Source: Paracoccus sp. MBLB3053
GTDB taxonomy: Bacteria > Pseudomonadota > Alphaproteobacteria > Rhodobacterales > Rhodobacteraceae
Assembly (NCBI RefSeq): GCF_031822435.1
Contig: NZ_JAVQLW010000001.1
Coordinates: forward strand, 381,501 to 445,500
DNA: 64,000 bases
Reading direction: 5' to 3'
Below, piece by piece: positions 1 to 8,351 of this stretch. Every line of letters starts with the position of its first letter. Within the stretch, counting starts at the first letter, position 1. Position numbers and translations under genes: made by a program. A model generated the notes under the pieces. It was not told the origin of the DNA. It searched no databases and saw nothing but the letters and a program-made list of their open reading frames with translations.

Positions 1-159
1 AACGGCACCTATCTGCAGAGCGATGAGGGGTTGCCCGAGGCCAACGGGCAGAAATACGTCCTGCCGGCCGGGACGTTCTTCTCGGTCCGGGATTGCAAGA
101 TCTCGCGGGTGACGACCTATTACAATCTCGCGGACTGGACCCGGCAGGTTTCGGCGTGA
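1..159 (+). CDS. NTF2-like (SnoaL/ketosteroid isomerase-fold) protein, C-terminal fragment
   Basis: The window opens inside this gene; 52 codons remain before TGA. The visible end reads ...FFSVRDCKISRVTTYYN and then LADWTRQVSA. A late strand bearing I.RVTTYYNLADW is typical of the cone-shaped NTF2/SnoaL fold, whose members bind or isomerise small hydrophobic ligands. The specific ligand cannot be told from the fragment. The stop codon overlaps the GTG start of the following GNAT gene (GTGA), so the two are translationally coupled. The family call rests on a short segment and is moderate; the reading frame itself is secure because of the coupling and its codon use. Confidence 0.6.
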   Translation, partial: NGTYLQSDEGLPEANGQKYVLPAGTFFSVRDCKISRVTTYYNLADWTRQVSA

Positions 160-737
160 CGACGATCCGCATCCTGACGGGCGATTCGGTCGGGGCAGTG
201 CTGGATGATCTGGCACGGCTGCGCATCACGGTGTTCCGTGACTGGCCCTATCTTTACGATGGTGATGTGGAATATGAGCGCGACTACCTGAGCGCCTATC
301 AATCCCCCGGCGCGGTTGTCGTGGCTGCCTATGACGGCGAAAGAATGGTCGGCGCGGCGACAGGGGCCCCGATGGAGCATCATGCGGGGGACTTCTCTGC
401 CGCATTCGCCGGCCGTCCCGAGCCGCTCGAGGAAATCTTCTACTGCGCGGAATCGGTGCTGTTGCCGGAATACCGGGGCGCTGGTCTGGGACATGCCTTC
501 TTTGACGGGCGCGAAGATCACGCCCGCGCATTGGGCCGTCGCTACAGCGCGTTTTGCAGCGTCATGCGCCCGGCAGACCACCCGCGACGCCCGCTGGACT
601 ATCGCCCGCTGGACGATTTCTGGCGCAAGCGTGGCTACGAGCCCCTGCCCGGTGTCATCGCCGAGTTCGACTGGAAGGATATCGACGCGCAGGAAACTTC
701 ACGCAAACCCCTGCAATTCTGGATGAAACGCCTGTGA
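156..737 (+). CDS. GNAT family N-acetyltransferase
   Basis: 193 residues from a GTG start at 156 that overlaps the upstream stop as GTGA. A further in-frame start lies upstream at 93 but would sit deep inside the preceding gene. The central strand-turn segment with ESVLLPEYRGAGLGHAFFDGRE carries the R-x2-G-x-G/A acetyl-CoA pyrophosphate-binding loop of GNAT enzymes (about residues 108-118). The N-terminal segment LARLRITVFRDWPYLY is the usual first helix of this fold. The acceptor substrate is unknown. It is followed by another GTGA overlap into a nitrilase-family gene, so the three form one coupled operon, probably handling a small amine or amide compound (inference). Confidence 0.85.
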   Translation: MTTIRILTGDSVGAVLDDLARLRITVFRDWPYLYDGDVEYERDYLSAYQSPGAVVVAAYDGERMVGAATGAPMEHHAGDFSAAFAGRPEPLEEIFYCAESVLLPEYRGAGLGHAFFDGREDHARALGRRYSAFCSVMRPADHPRRPLDYRPLDDFWRKRGYEPLPGVIAEFDWKDIDAQETSRKPLQFWMKRL

Positions 738-1600
738 CACGCGAAATCAAGATCGCCGCCTCGGCCTATAATTTCGACTGGTTCGACGATTTCGACGCCT
801 ATCGCGCCAAGGTGACCCGATGGGTCGAGGCGGCGGCGGATTGCGACCTGCTCGTCTTTCCCGAATATGGCGCGATGGAGCTTGCATCTTTGGGCGGCAA
901 GGAAATCGCCAGTGACCTTGAAGCCTCTTTGCACGAAGTCGCGCGGCATGAGGCGTCGCGCGACGCGCTGCACGCAGAACTGGCAGCTCGGCACGGCATT
1001 CATATCCTCGCCGCGTCCGGACCGCAGTTCAGCGGCGAACGCCCGGTCAACAGGGCGGTCCTGTTCGGACCCGATGGCCGGCTGGGGCATCAGGACAAGC
1101 AGATCATGACCAGGTTCGAGCGCGAGAACTGGCATGTCGAAGGTGCCCCCGGCCTGCGGGTCTTCAATACACCCGTCGGCAAGCTGGGTATCCTGATCTG
1201 CTATGACAGCGAATTCCCCCTGCTGGCGCGGCAATTGGCCGAGGCCGGAGTCGAGATCATCCTGACTCCCTCGTGTACGGACACCGTGGCCGGCTTCAAT
1301 CGCGTGCGTATCGGGGCGATGGCGCGGGCGCTGGAAAGCCAGTGCATTGTCGTCCATTCGCCGACCGTCGGAGATTGCGACTGGAACCCGGCGATCGACG
1401 AAAATCGCGGCCGTGCAGCGATATATGCCCCCTCGGACGGAATCTGGCCCGAAACCGGAATCCTCGCGGAAGGCGAGATGGACCGCCCCGGCTGGGTCAA
1501 GGCCCGCGTCGATCTCGACAAGGTGCGCGAGAGCCGCGAGGACGGCCGCGTCCTGCCATTCGCCCATTGGCCCGAGAGCCAGGCGAGCCTGGTCATCTGA
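734..1600 (+). CDS. Carbon-nitrogen hydrolase (nitrilase superfamily)
   Basis: 288 residues from GTG at 734, overlapping the GNAT stop. The nitrilase catalytic triad is complete: Glu44 in VFPEYGAME, Lys122 in HQDKQIMTRFE, and Cys156 in LICYDSEFP. Proteins of this length with this triad hydrolyse C-N bonds of amides, omega-amides or carbamoyl compounds in the cytoplasm; the substrate cannot be read from sequence. It is the last gene of the operon with the NTF2-like and GNAT genes, and runs convergently into the MORN-repeat gene with only 6 bp between stop codons. An earlier in-frame start at 554 lies inside the GNAT gene and is not supported. Confidence 0.88.
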   Translation: MTREIKIAASAYNFDWFDDFDAYRAKVTRWVEAAADCDLLVFPEYGAMELASLGGKEIASDLEASLHEVARHEASRDALHAELAARHGIHILAASGPQFSGERPVNRAVLFGPDGRLGHQDKQIMTRFERENWHVEGAPGLRVFNTPVGKLGILICYDSEFPLLARQLAEAGVEIILTPSCTDTVAGFNRVRIGAMARALESQCIVVHSPTVGDCDWNPAIDENRGRAAIYAPSDGIWPETGILAEGEMDRPGWVKARVDLDKVRESREDGRVLPFAHWPESQASLVI

Positions 1601-1606
1601 GAAAGA

Positions 1607-3073
1607 TCAGGCCGGTGGAGGCGCAGCGGGCTCGGCAGGCAGGGTCGAATCCGGCGTCACTCCCGGAGCCTGTCCTTTCGCGCCGTCGGGGGCGGCCTTT
1701 GCCAGCGCATTGTCGTTCCACTCGCCCGCGGCGACCTGCCCCGTGGCATAGTGCATGACGCCCGCCCCCTGGCGCTTTCCGACGACGAAATGCCCTTTGT
1801 AGACGTCGCCATTGGCATAGGTTGCCACACCCTCGCCGTCGATCTCGCCTTCCTTCCAGTTGCCTTCGTAACGGAAACCGTCCGGCGCGATCAGCCGACC
1901 CTTGCCGTGGCGGAGCCCCGCCACGAATGAGCCGTCATAGGTCGTGCCATCCGCGTAAGTCGCCTGGCCTTGCCCGTGGCGCTGACCGTCGCGCCAGGCA
2001 CCGTTATAGACGTAGCCGTCGGGATAGGTCATCCGGCCCTGGCCCTCGTTCCGGCCGCGCTTGAATGCCCCCTCGTAGACCAGCCCATTGGCATATTTTG
2101 CCACGCCCTGCCCTTCGATCACGCCGGCGAGCCAACCGCCTTCGTAATTCGCGCCATCGGGATAGGTGATCAGGCCGCGCCCTTCGGGCATGTCGTTCCT
2201 GACTTCACCCTCATAGATCGACCCGTCGGGATAGGTGATACGACCAAGCCCCTCCATGCGGCCTTCGACCCAATCGCCGGAATAGACATAACCATCCGCG
2301 CCGGTGAATGTGCCGTTTCCAGAGCGCAGGTCGGCGCGGAAATCGCCTTCGTATCGATCGCCATTCGCATAGACCGCTGTGCCACGCCCCTCGCGTCGGC
2401 CATTGGCAAAACGCCCCTCGTAGCTGTCGCCGGAAGGTTGCAGCAGCTTGCCCTGCCCGGACATCTGCCCCGCAGTCCAACCGCCCTCATAGACCAGGCC
2501 GTCGGGCATGGTCAGCTTGCCTTGCCCGGCGCGCTGGTTCGCCTTCATCTCTCCGTCATAGGTGGCGCCATCCGGGTAGGTGATCTTGCCCCGGCCCTCC
2601 TTGACACCCTGTTTCCAATCACCCTCATAGCGATAGCCATTGGGCTGGGTCAGGACACCCTTGCCCTCGTGCAGAGCATTCACGAAACTGCCTTCGTAGA
2701 CCGAGCCGTTCGCATAATGGGCGACACCACGCCCGGTGATCTGGCCATCGCGCCAGTCGCCCTCATAGGTCCCGCCATCGGCATAGGTGATCTTGCCGGT
2801 GCCGTTGGGCTTGCCCCTGGAAAAGGCCCCTTCGTAGACCGAGCCATTCGGGAAACGCGCCTGGCCCTGCCCCAGGATCTCGCCCTCGACCCAATCGCCG
2901 GTATATTCATAGCCCGAGGGCAGCTTGTAGGTGCCGCGACCGTGCTGCTTGCCATTGCGGAAAGTGCCCTCGTAGACGCCGCCGTCATCATAGTGCTTGG
3001 TCACGACGGATTGGGCCCCAGCCATGCCGGTGCCTGCCAGGATCATCGCGCAAGCGACAATGGCTGCCTTCAT
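1607..3073 (-). CDS. Exported MORN-repeat protein
   Basis: 488 residues. The chosen ATG (3073) begins MKAAIVACAMILAGTGMAGAQS, a clean Sec signal peptide with an AGA-Q type cleavage site near residue 20; a start 20 codons upstream would bury it. From about residue 33 to 456 the protein is built almost entirely of 23-residue MORN units of the form YEGxWxxGxxxGxGxxxYxDGx. I count 18 full units and one degenerate unit. The C-terminal 30 residues are Ala/Pro-rich. MORN repeats form elongated beta-hairpin rods that bind lipid or protein; no catalytic domain is present. It is divergent from nadE. Periplasmic or surface location is inferred from the signal peptide. Confidence 0.88.
   Translation of the reverse strand: MKAAIVACAMILAGTGMAGAQSVVTKHYDDGGVYEGTFRNGKQHGRGTYKLPSGYEYTGDWVEGEILGQGQARFPNGSVYEGAFSRGKPNGTGKITYADGGTYEGDWRDGQITGRGVAHYANGSVYEGSFVNALHEGKGVLTQPNGYRYEGDWKQGVKEGRGKITYPDGATYDGEMKANQRAGQGKLTMPDGLVYEGGWTAGQMSGQGKLLQPSGDSYEGRFANGRREGRGTAVYANGDRYEGDFRADLRSGNGTFTGADGYVYSGDWVEGRMEGLGRITYPDGSIYEGEVRNDMPEGRGLITYPDGANYEGGWLAGVIEGQGVAKYANGLVYEGAFKRGRNEGQGRMTYPDGYVYNGAWRDGQRHGQGQATYADGTTYDGSFVAGLRHGKGRLIAPDGFRYEGNWKEGEIDGEGVATYANGDVYKGHFVVGKRQGAGVMHYATGQVAAGEWNDNALAKAAPDGAKGQAPGVTPDSTLPAEPAAPPPA
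1706..2977 (-). repeat. Protein-coding tandem array of 69-bp MORN units
   Basis: About 18.4 in-frame copies of a 69-nt unit lie inside the MORN gene. The units are diverged at the DNA level but keep the Tyr-Glu-Gly and Gly-x-Gly codons at fixed spacing. There are no spacers, and the unit is translated throughout, which distinguishes it from a CRISPR or satellite array. The array could vary in copy number by recombination. Confidence 0.8.
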
Positions 3074-3201
3074 CGGTCCTGCCTTCGCCTTTGTGTTTCT
3101 TTTGTTCCGGTTTACCTCATGCGGGCTCTGCACGCAAAGCCCGACTTTCCCTTCGGCACCGGCTGGCCTATCTAAAAGCCGGAATCGAAAAAGGGCGCGC
3201 C

Positions 3202-4872
3202 ATGGCAGACAAGTTCCGCATCACTCTTGGACAGCTGAACCCGACTGTCGGCGACCTGCCGGGCAATGCGGCCAAGGCACGGGAGGCTTGGGACAAGGCG
3301 CGCGAGGCCGGTGCGGACATGCTGGCCCTGCCCGAGATGTTCATCACCGGCTACCAGACGCAGGACCTTGTCCTGAAACCCGGCTTCACCAAGGACGCCA
3401 TGGCCGAGATCGAAAAGCTGGCCCGTGACTGCGCAGATGGTCCCGCGATCGGCATCGGCGGCCCCTATGCCGAGGGCAAGAAGCTTTACAACGCCTACTG
3501 GATCCTTGAAGGCGGCAAGGTTTCGGCCCGCGTGCTCAAGCATGACCTGCCGCACAAGCAGCTTTTCGACGAATTGCGCCTGTTCGATCAGGGACCTATC
3601 AGCGGCCCCTACCGCATCGGCCCGCTGCGCATCGGCAGCCCGATCTGCGAGGACGCCTGGTGGCCCGAGGTCGCCGAGACGCTGGCGGAAACGGGCGCAG
3701 AGATCCTGATGGTCCCGAATGGCAGCCCCTATCACCGCAACAAGCTCGACCTGCGCATGGGCCACATGGTCGCGCGGGTGGTCGAAAGCGATCTGCCGTT
3801 GGTCTATCTCAATTCGGTCGGCGGCCAGGACGACCAGCTCTACGACGGGGCAAGCTTCGTTCTGAACCCCGGCCCGGATGGCGGCGCGGTCAAGGTGATG
3901 CAGCTCGCGCCATTCGACGAGATCGTCGAACATGTGGATTTCGAGCGCGGGCCGGAAGGCTGGCGCGCGATCCCCGGTCGGCTGGACCATCAGCCGGATG
4001 AATGGGAACAGGACTATCGCGCCATGACAGAAGGCCTGCGCGATTACATGCGCAAGTCCGGCTTCAAGAAGGTGGTTCTGGGCCTGTCGGGTGGGATCGA
4101 CTCGGCGCTGGTCGCCACCATCGCCAGCGATGCGATTGGCCCCGCAAACGTGCGCTGCGTCATGCTGCCCAGCGAATATACATCGCAGGCGAGCCTTGAC
4201 GACGCGGCCGATTGTGCTGAGCGCCTCGGCACGCGGCTCGACACCGTGCATATCGAAGGGGCCCGCGACGCGGTGGGCGCGGCCCTCGCCCATATCATGG
4301 AGGGCACGAAAGCCGACACGACCGAGGAAAACATCCAGTCCCGCCTCCGCGGCGTGATGTTGATGGCCATCTCGAACAAGTTCGGCGAGCTGCTGCTGAC
4401 CACAGGCAACAAGTCAGAGGTCGCCGTTGGCTATGCCACGATCTATGGCGACATGGCGGGTGGCTACAATCCGATCAAGGACCTTTACAAGACCCGCGTG
4501 TTCGAGACCTGCCGCTGGCGTAACATGAACCATCGCGACTGGATGATGGGTCCCTCGGGCGAGGTCGTGCCGCCGCAGATCATCTCGAAGCCGCCCTCGG
4601 CCGAACTGCGCCCCGACCAGAAGGACGAAGACAGCCTTCCGCCTTACGAAATCCTCGACGCAATTCTCGACGGGCTGGTGGAAAAGGACCTGGCGCTCAG
4701 GGACCTTGTCGATCAGGGCTTCGACCCAGAGACCGTCAAGAAGGTTGAAACGCTGCTCTACGGCAGCGAATGGAAGCGCTATCAGGCTGCACCAGGACCG
4801 CGCATCTCGACCAAGGCGTTCTGGCTTGATCGGCGCTACCCGCTGGTGAACCGTTGGCGCGACCGGCTTTGA
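3202..4872 (+). CDS. nadE: Glutamine-dependent NAD+ synthetase
   Basis: 556 residues from ATG 3202, preceded by AAAAAGGG. It converts nicotinate adenine dinucleotide to NAD+ using glutamine and ATP. The N-terminal glutaminase half is a nitrilase fold with Glu45 (LALPEMFITGY), Lys113 (LKHDLPHKQ) and Cys149 (SPICEDAWWPE). The C-terminal synthetase half starts near residue 280 and carries the ATP pyrophosphatase loop SGGIDSALVA at about 295, and TGNKSEVAVGYATIYGD further on. Full length for the two-domain type. It ends 16 bp from the convergent end of pncB, so de novo/salvage NAD genes are grouped here. Confidence 0.96.
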   Translation: MADKFRITLGQLNPTVGDLPGNAAKAREAWDKAREAGADMLALPEMFITGYQTQDLVLKPGFTKDAMAEIEKLARDCADGPAIGIGGPYAEGKKLYNAYWILEGGKVSARVLKHDLPHKQLFDELRLFDQGPISGPYRIGPLRIGSPICEDAWWPEVAETLAETGAEILMVPNGSPYHRNKLDLRMGHMVARVVESDLPLVYLNSVGGQDDQLYDGASFVLNPGPDGGAVKVMQLAPFDEIVEHVDFERGPEGWRAIPGRLDHQPDEWEQDYRAMTEGLRDYMRKSGFKKVVLGLSGGIDSALVATIASDAIGPANVRCVMLPSEYTSQASLDDAADCAERLGTRLDTVHIEGARDAVGAALAHIMEGTKADTTEENIQSRLRGVMLMAISNKFGELLLTTGNKSEVAVGYATIYGDMAGGYNPIKDLYKTRVFETCRWRNMNHRDWMMGPSGEVVPPQIISKPPSAELRPDQKDEDSLPPYEILDAILDGLVEKDLALRDLVDQGFDPETVKKVETLLYGSEWKRYQAAPGPRISTKAFWLDRRYPLVNRWRDRL

Positions 4873-4888
4873 CGCCAGCCGCCACGGA

Positions 4889-6199
4889 TCACACCAGCAC
4901 GTCCATCCGCTGCTGCTGGCCGACGTCGAAGACGCGGCGGTAGCGCTGGATCTGCTCGGCCGGTCCGGTCGCCTTTTCGGGGTTGTCCGACAGCTTCACC
5001 GTCGGGCGCCCTTCGGCCGCCACTGCCTTGCAGACCAGCGAGAACGGCGCAAGCCCATCGCCCGGCACGAGCCCTCGGAAATCGTTGGTCAAAAGCGTGC
5101 CCCAGCCAAAGCTGACCTTCACCCGACCGTGGAACCGCTGAAACAGCTCGCCGATCTTGTCGACATCAAGCCCGTCCGAAAAGATGATCAGCTTGCTGCG
5201 CGGGTCCTCACCACGGCTTTTCCACCATGCGATCGCGGTTTCGGCCCCTTCGACGGGATCGCCGGAATCGATGCGGATGCCCGTCCAGCCCGCAAGCCAG
5301 TCCGGAGCCTGTTCCAGAAAGCCCTTGGTTCCGTAGGTGTCGGGAAGGATGATGCGCAGGTTGCCTTCGTGCTCTTCATGCCAATCGGCAAGCACGCGGT
5401 ATGGCGCCTGTCGCAATTCCTCGTCCGTATCGGCCAGGGCGGCAAACACCATCGGCAATTCATGGGCATTGGTGCCGATCGCCTCGATATCGCGGCGCAT
5501 CGCGATCAGGCAGTTCGACGTGCCGGTGAAACACTTGTCGCCAAGCCCCTCGATCATGGCCTGCACGCACCAATCCTGCCACAGGAAACTGTGGCGGCGC
5601 CGCGTGCCGAAATCGGCGATCCGCAGATCCGGCCCAAGCTCGCGCAGCTTCTCGATCTTTTCCCAAAGCCGGGTCATGGCGCGCGCATAGAGCACCTGCA
5701 GCTCGAAGCGACCCATTTCCTTCAGTACGGCCCGCGAGCGCAGCTCCATGATGATCGCCAGCGCGGGAATTTCCCAAAGCATCACCTCGGGCCAGCGTCC
5801 CTCGAAGGTCAGCTCATATTGGCCATCCTTCTTTTCAAGGTGATATGCCGGAAGCTGAAGGTTCTCGAGAAACTCCATGAAGTCCGACCGGAACATCTGG
5901 CGCTTGCCGTAAAAGGTGTTGCCCCGCAGCCAGGTGCTTTCGCCCCGTGACAGGCGCAACCCGCGCACATGGTCAAGCTGTTCGCGCAGCTCGCTTTCGT
6001 CGATCAGATCGGCAAGCCTGATACGGCTGGTGCGGTTGATCAGGCTGAAGGTGACGTTCGTTTCCGGCCGGTTGCGGAACACGGACTGGCACATCAGCAA
6101 CTTGTAGAAATCCGTATCGATCAGAGACCGGACGATCGGGTCGATCTTCCACTTGTGATTATAGACCCGCGTGGCGATATCGACCGTTGGCGTCATCAT
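4889..6199 (-). CDS. pncB: Nicotinate phosphoribosyltransferase
   Basis: 436 residues. It makes nicotinate mononucleotide from nicotinate and PRPP with ATP hydrolysis, in the Preiss-Handler salvage route. Seen: the early [11 protein letters not shown] segment, [24 protein letters not shown] and [11 protein letters not shown], in which His246 matches the autophosphorylated histidine of the PncB family. Two adjacent ATGs open the gene; the outer one (6199) overlaps the pncA stop as ATGA. pncA and pncB therefore form a coupled operon converting nicotinamide to NaMN, and nadE on the other strand completes NAD synthesis. Confidence 0.95.
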   Translation of the reverse strand: MMTPTVDIATRVYNHKWKIDPIVRSLIDTDFYKLLMCQSVFRNRPETNVTFSLINRTSRIRLADLIDESELREQLDHVRGLRLSRGESTWLRGNTFYGKRQMFRSDFMEFLENLQLPAYHLEKKDGQYELTFEGRWPEVMLWEIPALAIIMELRSRAVLKEMGRFELQVLYARAMTRLWEKIEKLRELGPDLRIADFGTRRRHSFLWQDWCVQAMIEGLGDKCFTGTSNCLIAMRRDIEAIGTNAHELPMVFAALADTDEELRQAPYRVLADWHEEHEGNLRIILPDTYGTKGFLEQAPDWLAGWTGIRIDSGDPVEGAETAIAWWKSRGEDPRSKLIIFSDGLDVDKIGELFQRFHGRVKVSFGWGTLLTNDFRGLVPGDGLAPFSLVCKAVAAEGRPTVKLSDNPEKATGPAEQIQRYRRVFDVGQQQRMDVLV

Positions 6200-6792
6200 A
6201 TCAGGCTAACCCCCGCCTCGCGCATGCTGTCCCGCGCCGTCTGGAGTGATCCATTCAGATCGATCGCGCGGGTTGCGTCCTCGATCACACTGACCCTGAA
6301 ACCGTGTCGTGCCGCATCCATGGCTGACCATGCCACGCAGAAGTCATGCGCCAGGCCCACGAAATACAGATCTTCGAGATAGCGATCGCGCAGATAGCCC
6401 GACAGCCCCGTTGGCGTCACATAGTCGTTTTCGTAAAAGGCGGAATAGCTGTCAATATGCGGCCGGAACCCCTTGCGGATGACGGTTTCGGCGCGCGTTG
6501 TATCCAGTTCCGGGTGAAACTGCGCCCCGGGTGAGCCGATGACGCAATGTGCAGGCCACAGAACCTGCGGACCGTAAGGCATCTGCGTCAGCGAAAACGG
6601 CGTGGCGCCGGGATGGTTTTCGGCAAAGCTGGAATGCTCGGCAGGATGCCAGTCCTGCGTCAGCACCACATGGTCGAAATCCGCCATCATCTCGTTGATG
6701 GGTGCAACGATCTCATCCCCGCCGGCGACCGCAAGCTTGCCTCCGGGACAGAAATCGACCTGCAGATCGACGACGATCAGGGTTCTTGCCAT
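6196..6792 (-). CDS. pncA: Nicotinamidase (isochorismatase fold)
   Basis: 198 residues. It deamidates nicotinamide to nicotinate. The catalytic Asp sits in [16 protein letters not shown] near the N terminus, and the nucleophilic Cys in [17 protein letters not shown]. Metal-ligand region [11 protein letters not shown] is present with its Asp and His. [11 protein letters not shown] is the usual downstream element. It is the first gene of the pncA-pncB operon; the stop overlaps the pncB start. Confidence 0.95.
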   Translation of the reverse strand: MARTLIVVDLQVDFCPGGKLAVAGGDEIVAPINEMMADFDHVVLTQDWHPAEHSSFAENHPGATPFSLTQMPYGPQVLWPAHCVIGSPGAQFHPELDTTRAETVIRKGFRPHIDSYSAFYENDYVTPTGLSGYLRDRYLEDLYFVGLAHDFCVAWSAMDAARHGFRVSVIEDATRAIDLNGSLQTARDSMREAGVSLI

Positions 6793-6888
6793 GGCGCCTT
6801 CCTCTTTTCACGTTGTCGTAGGGTCATGCCGTAGGAGCGTCAATGCCCAGAGCTTGAACGTAGGACCAAGCAGGACTAATTGCGACGC

Positions 6889-7779
6889 ATGTTCACAGTT
6901 GCTGCCCTGTACCACTTCACCCGCTTCCCCGACCCGGCCGCCCTGCAGGGCGCGCTGGCCAAGACCTGTTGCAGCAATGGCGTCAAGGGGACGCTGCTGC
7001 TGGCCCCCGAGGGGATCAACGGCACGATCGCGGGCCCCCGCCCGGGAATTGATGCGGTGCTCGGGCATATCCGGGCCCTGCCCGGCTGCGCTGATCTGGA
7101 ATGGAAGGAGAGCGCGGCCGAAACCATGCCCTTCGGCAAGATGAAGGTGCGCCTCAAGCGTGAGATCGTCACGATGGGTCAGCCCGACGTCGACCCGACC
7201 GCCTCGGTCGGGCATTATGTCGAGGCTGGCGACTGGAACGCTTTGATCAGCGACCCGGATGTCGCAGTGATCGACACGCGCAACGATTACGAGGTCGAAA
7301 TCGGAACCTTTGAAGGCGCCGTCGCCCCCCGTACGCGCAGTTTTCGCGAGTTTCCCGAATGGTGGCGCCAGAATGCGCACCGCTTCCACAACAAGCGCAT
7401 CGCTATGTTCTGCACCGGGGGCATCCGCTGCGAGAAGTCGACGAACTTCCTGCTCGGCGAAGGCGTACCCGAGGTCTATCATCTCAAGGGTGGCATTCTG
7501 AAATACCTCGAGGACGTGCCGGCCGAAGACAGCATGTGGCAGGGCGAATGCTTCGTCTTTGACAAGCGCGTCAGCCTTGGTCATGGCCTCAGGCAGGGGA
7601 ACTACGACCTCTGCCACGCTTGCCGCCGTCCGATCGCCCCCGAAGATCGAGCCCGCGACGAATACGAAGAAGGCGTGAGCTGCCATCGCTGCGCAGCCGA
7701 ATATGCTGATGCCGATCGCGCCCGTTTTCGGGAACGTCAGCGGCAGGCTGATCGTGGAGAGTGTTTCAGCGACGAGTGA
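6889..7779 (+). CDS. trhO: tRNA uridine(34) hydroxylase, rhodanese-like
   Basis: 296 residues from ATG 6889 ([13 protein letters not shown]); a TTG three codons earlier is possible. TrhO (YceA) hydroxylates U34 of certain tRNAs on the path to 5-methoxy/carboxymethoxy-uridine. The N-terminal acylphosphatase-like half is followed by a rhodanese domain with the loop [13 protein letters not shown], whose Cys is the family hallmark. A C-terminal Cys-rich segment (CHACRRPI...CHRC) resembles a small zinc-binding tail, seen in many YceA proteins. Divergent from pncA. Confidence 0.93.
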   Translation: MFTVAALYHFTRFPDPAALQGALAKTCCSNGVKGTLLLAPEGINGTIAGPRPGIDAVLGHIRALPGCADLEWKESAAETMPFGKMKVRLKREIVTMGQPDVDPTASVGHYVEAGDWNALISDPDVAVIDTRNDYEVEIGTFEGAVAPRTRSFREFPEWWRQNAHRFHNKRIAMFCTGGIRCEKSTNFLLGEGVPEVYHLKGGILKYLEDVPAEDSMWQGECFVFDKRVSLGHGLRQGNYDLCHACRRPIAPEDRARDEYEEGVSCHRCAAEYADADRARFRERQRQADRGECFSDE

Positions 7780-7815
7780 TCCGTCGAGGCGGATTCCCGC
7801 CAACGCTGTCCGCAT

Positions 7816-7846
7816 TTGCAACAAAACTGCGTCGAAGCGGTTATAT
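7816..7846 (+). promoter_or_regulatory. Possible sigma-70-like promoter
   Basis: TTGCAA at 7816-7821 and TTATAT at 7841-7846 with a 19-bp spacer (18 if read GTTATA) lie 27 bp before the ATG at 7873. Spacing is wider than ideal, so this is only a candidate. Confidence 0.3.
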
Positions 7847-7872
7847 GGACACGCGACGACGGAGACGAAGAC

Positions 7873-8292
7873 ATGCAACTTGCCCAGAAACTTGGTGCGG
7901 CCGCTCTGATCCTAGCCGTGGCAGGAATGTCCCCCGCCGCGGCAGATCCGGGTCGGGGACACGGCAAAGAGCAGCACGGCCAGCGCCACGACAAGGGAAA
8001 GTCCAAGGCCCGGCCGCATTATGCTGCAAACTGCCCGCCCGGACTTGCAAAGAAAAACCCGCCCTGCGTCCCGCCGGGACAGGCGCGCAAGAACACGGTT
8101 CACTACGGCAACCGTGTTGGAGACATCCTGCGGGTGGGCGATTATTACGTGATCCGTGATCCCCGCCGCTATGATCTCGAAAGCCGCGACGGCTGGCGCT
8201 ATTACCGCGACGATAATCGGGTCTATCGCGTGGACAGCGGAACCAAGAAGGTGCTGGCTGTCCTGAACCTGATTGACGCCTTTTCGAACTGA
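7873..8292 (+). CDS. Small exported basic protein, RcnB-like C terminus
   Basis: 139 residues from ATG 7873, which follows GGAGACGAAGAC. A signal peptide (MQLAQKLGAAALILAVAGM...AAADP) is followed by a His/Lys/Gly-rich linker (GRGHGKEQHGQRHDKGK), then NCPPGLAKKNPPCVPPGQARK, a motif common in short periplasmic proteins of this clade. The C-terminal 50 residues (VGDYYVIRDPRRYDL...YRVDSGTKKVLAV) resemble the two-strand module of RcnB-type periplasmic proteins. Periplasmic location is inferred; metal binding by the His-rich linker is possible but not shown. Convergent with maeB. Confidence 0.72.
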   Translation: MQLAQKLGAAALILAVAGMSPAAADPGRGHGKEQHGQRHDKGKSKARPHYAANCPPGLAKKNPPCVPPGQARKNTVHYGNRVGDILRVGDYYVIRDPRRYDLESRDGWRYYRDDNRVYRVDSGTKKVLAVLNLIDAFSN

Positions 8293-8351
8293 TCAACGCT
8301 GCGGCCACCCGATCGAAATCGGATGACCGCCAAGATTTTCGGTCCTGGGCC

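Noticed and set aside
1706..2977. Regular 69-bp periodicity considered as a CRISPR or satellite array
   Set aside because: Repeats are contiguous, diverged and translated as MORN units; there are no spacers and no cas genes.
1970..3175. 401-codon plus-strand frame opposite the MORN gene
   Set aside because: A repetitive antisense image of the MORN repeats, not an independent gene.
8309..8322. CCGAT-CGAA-ATCGG hairpin between the convergent RcnB-like and maeB genes
   Set aside because: Only a 5-bp stem and no T-run on either strand; too weak to call a terminator.
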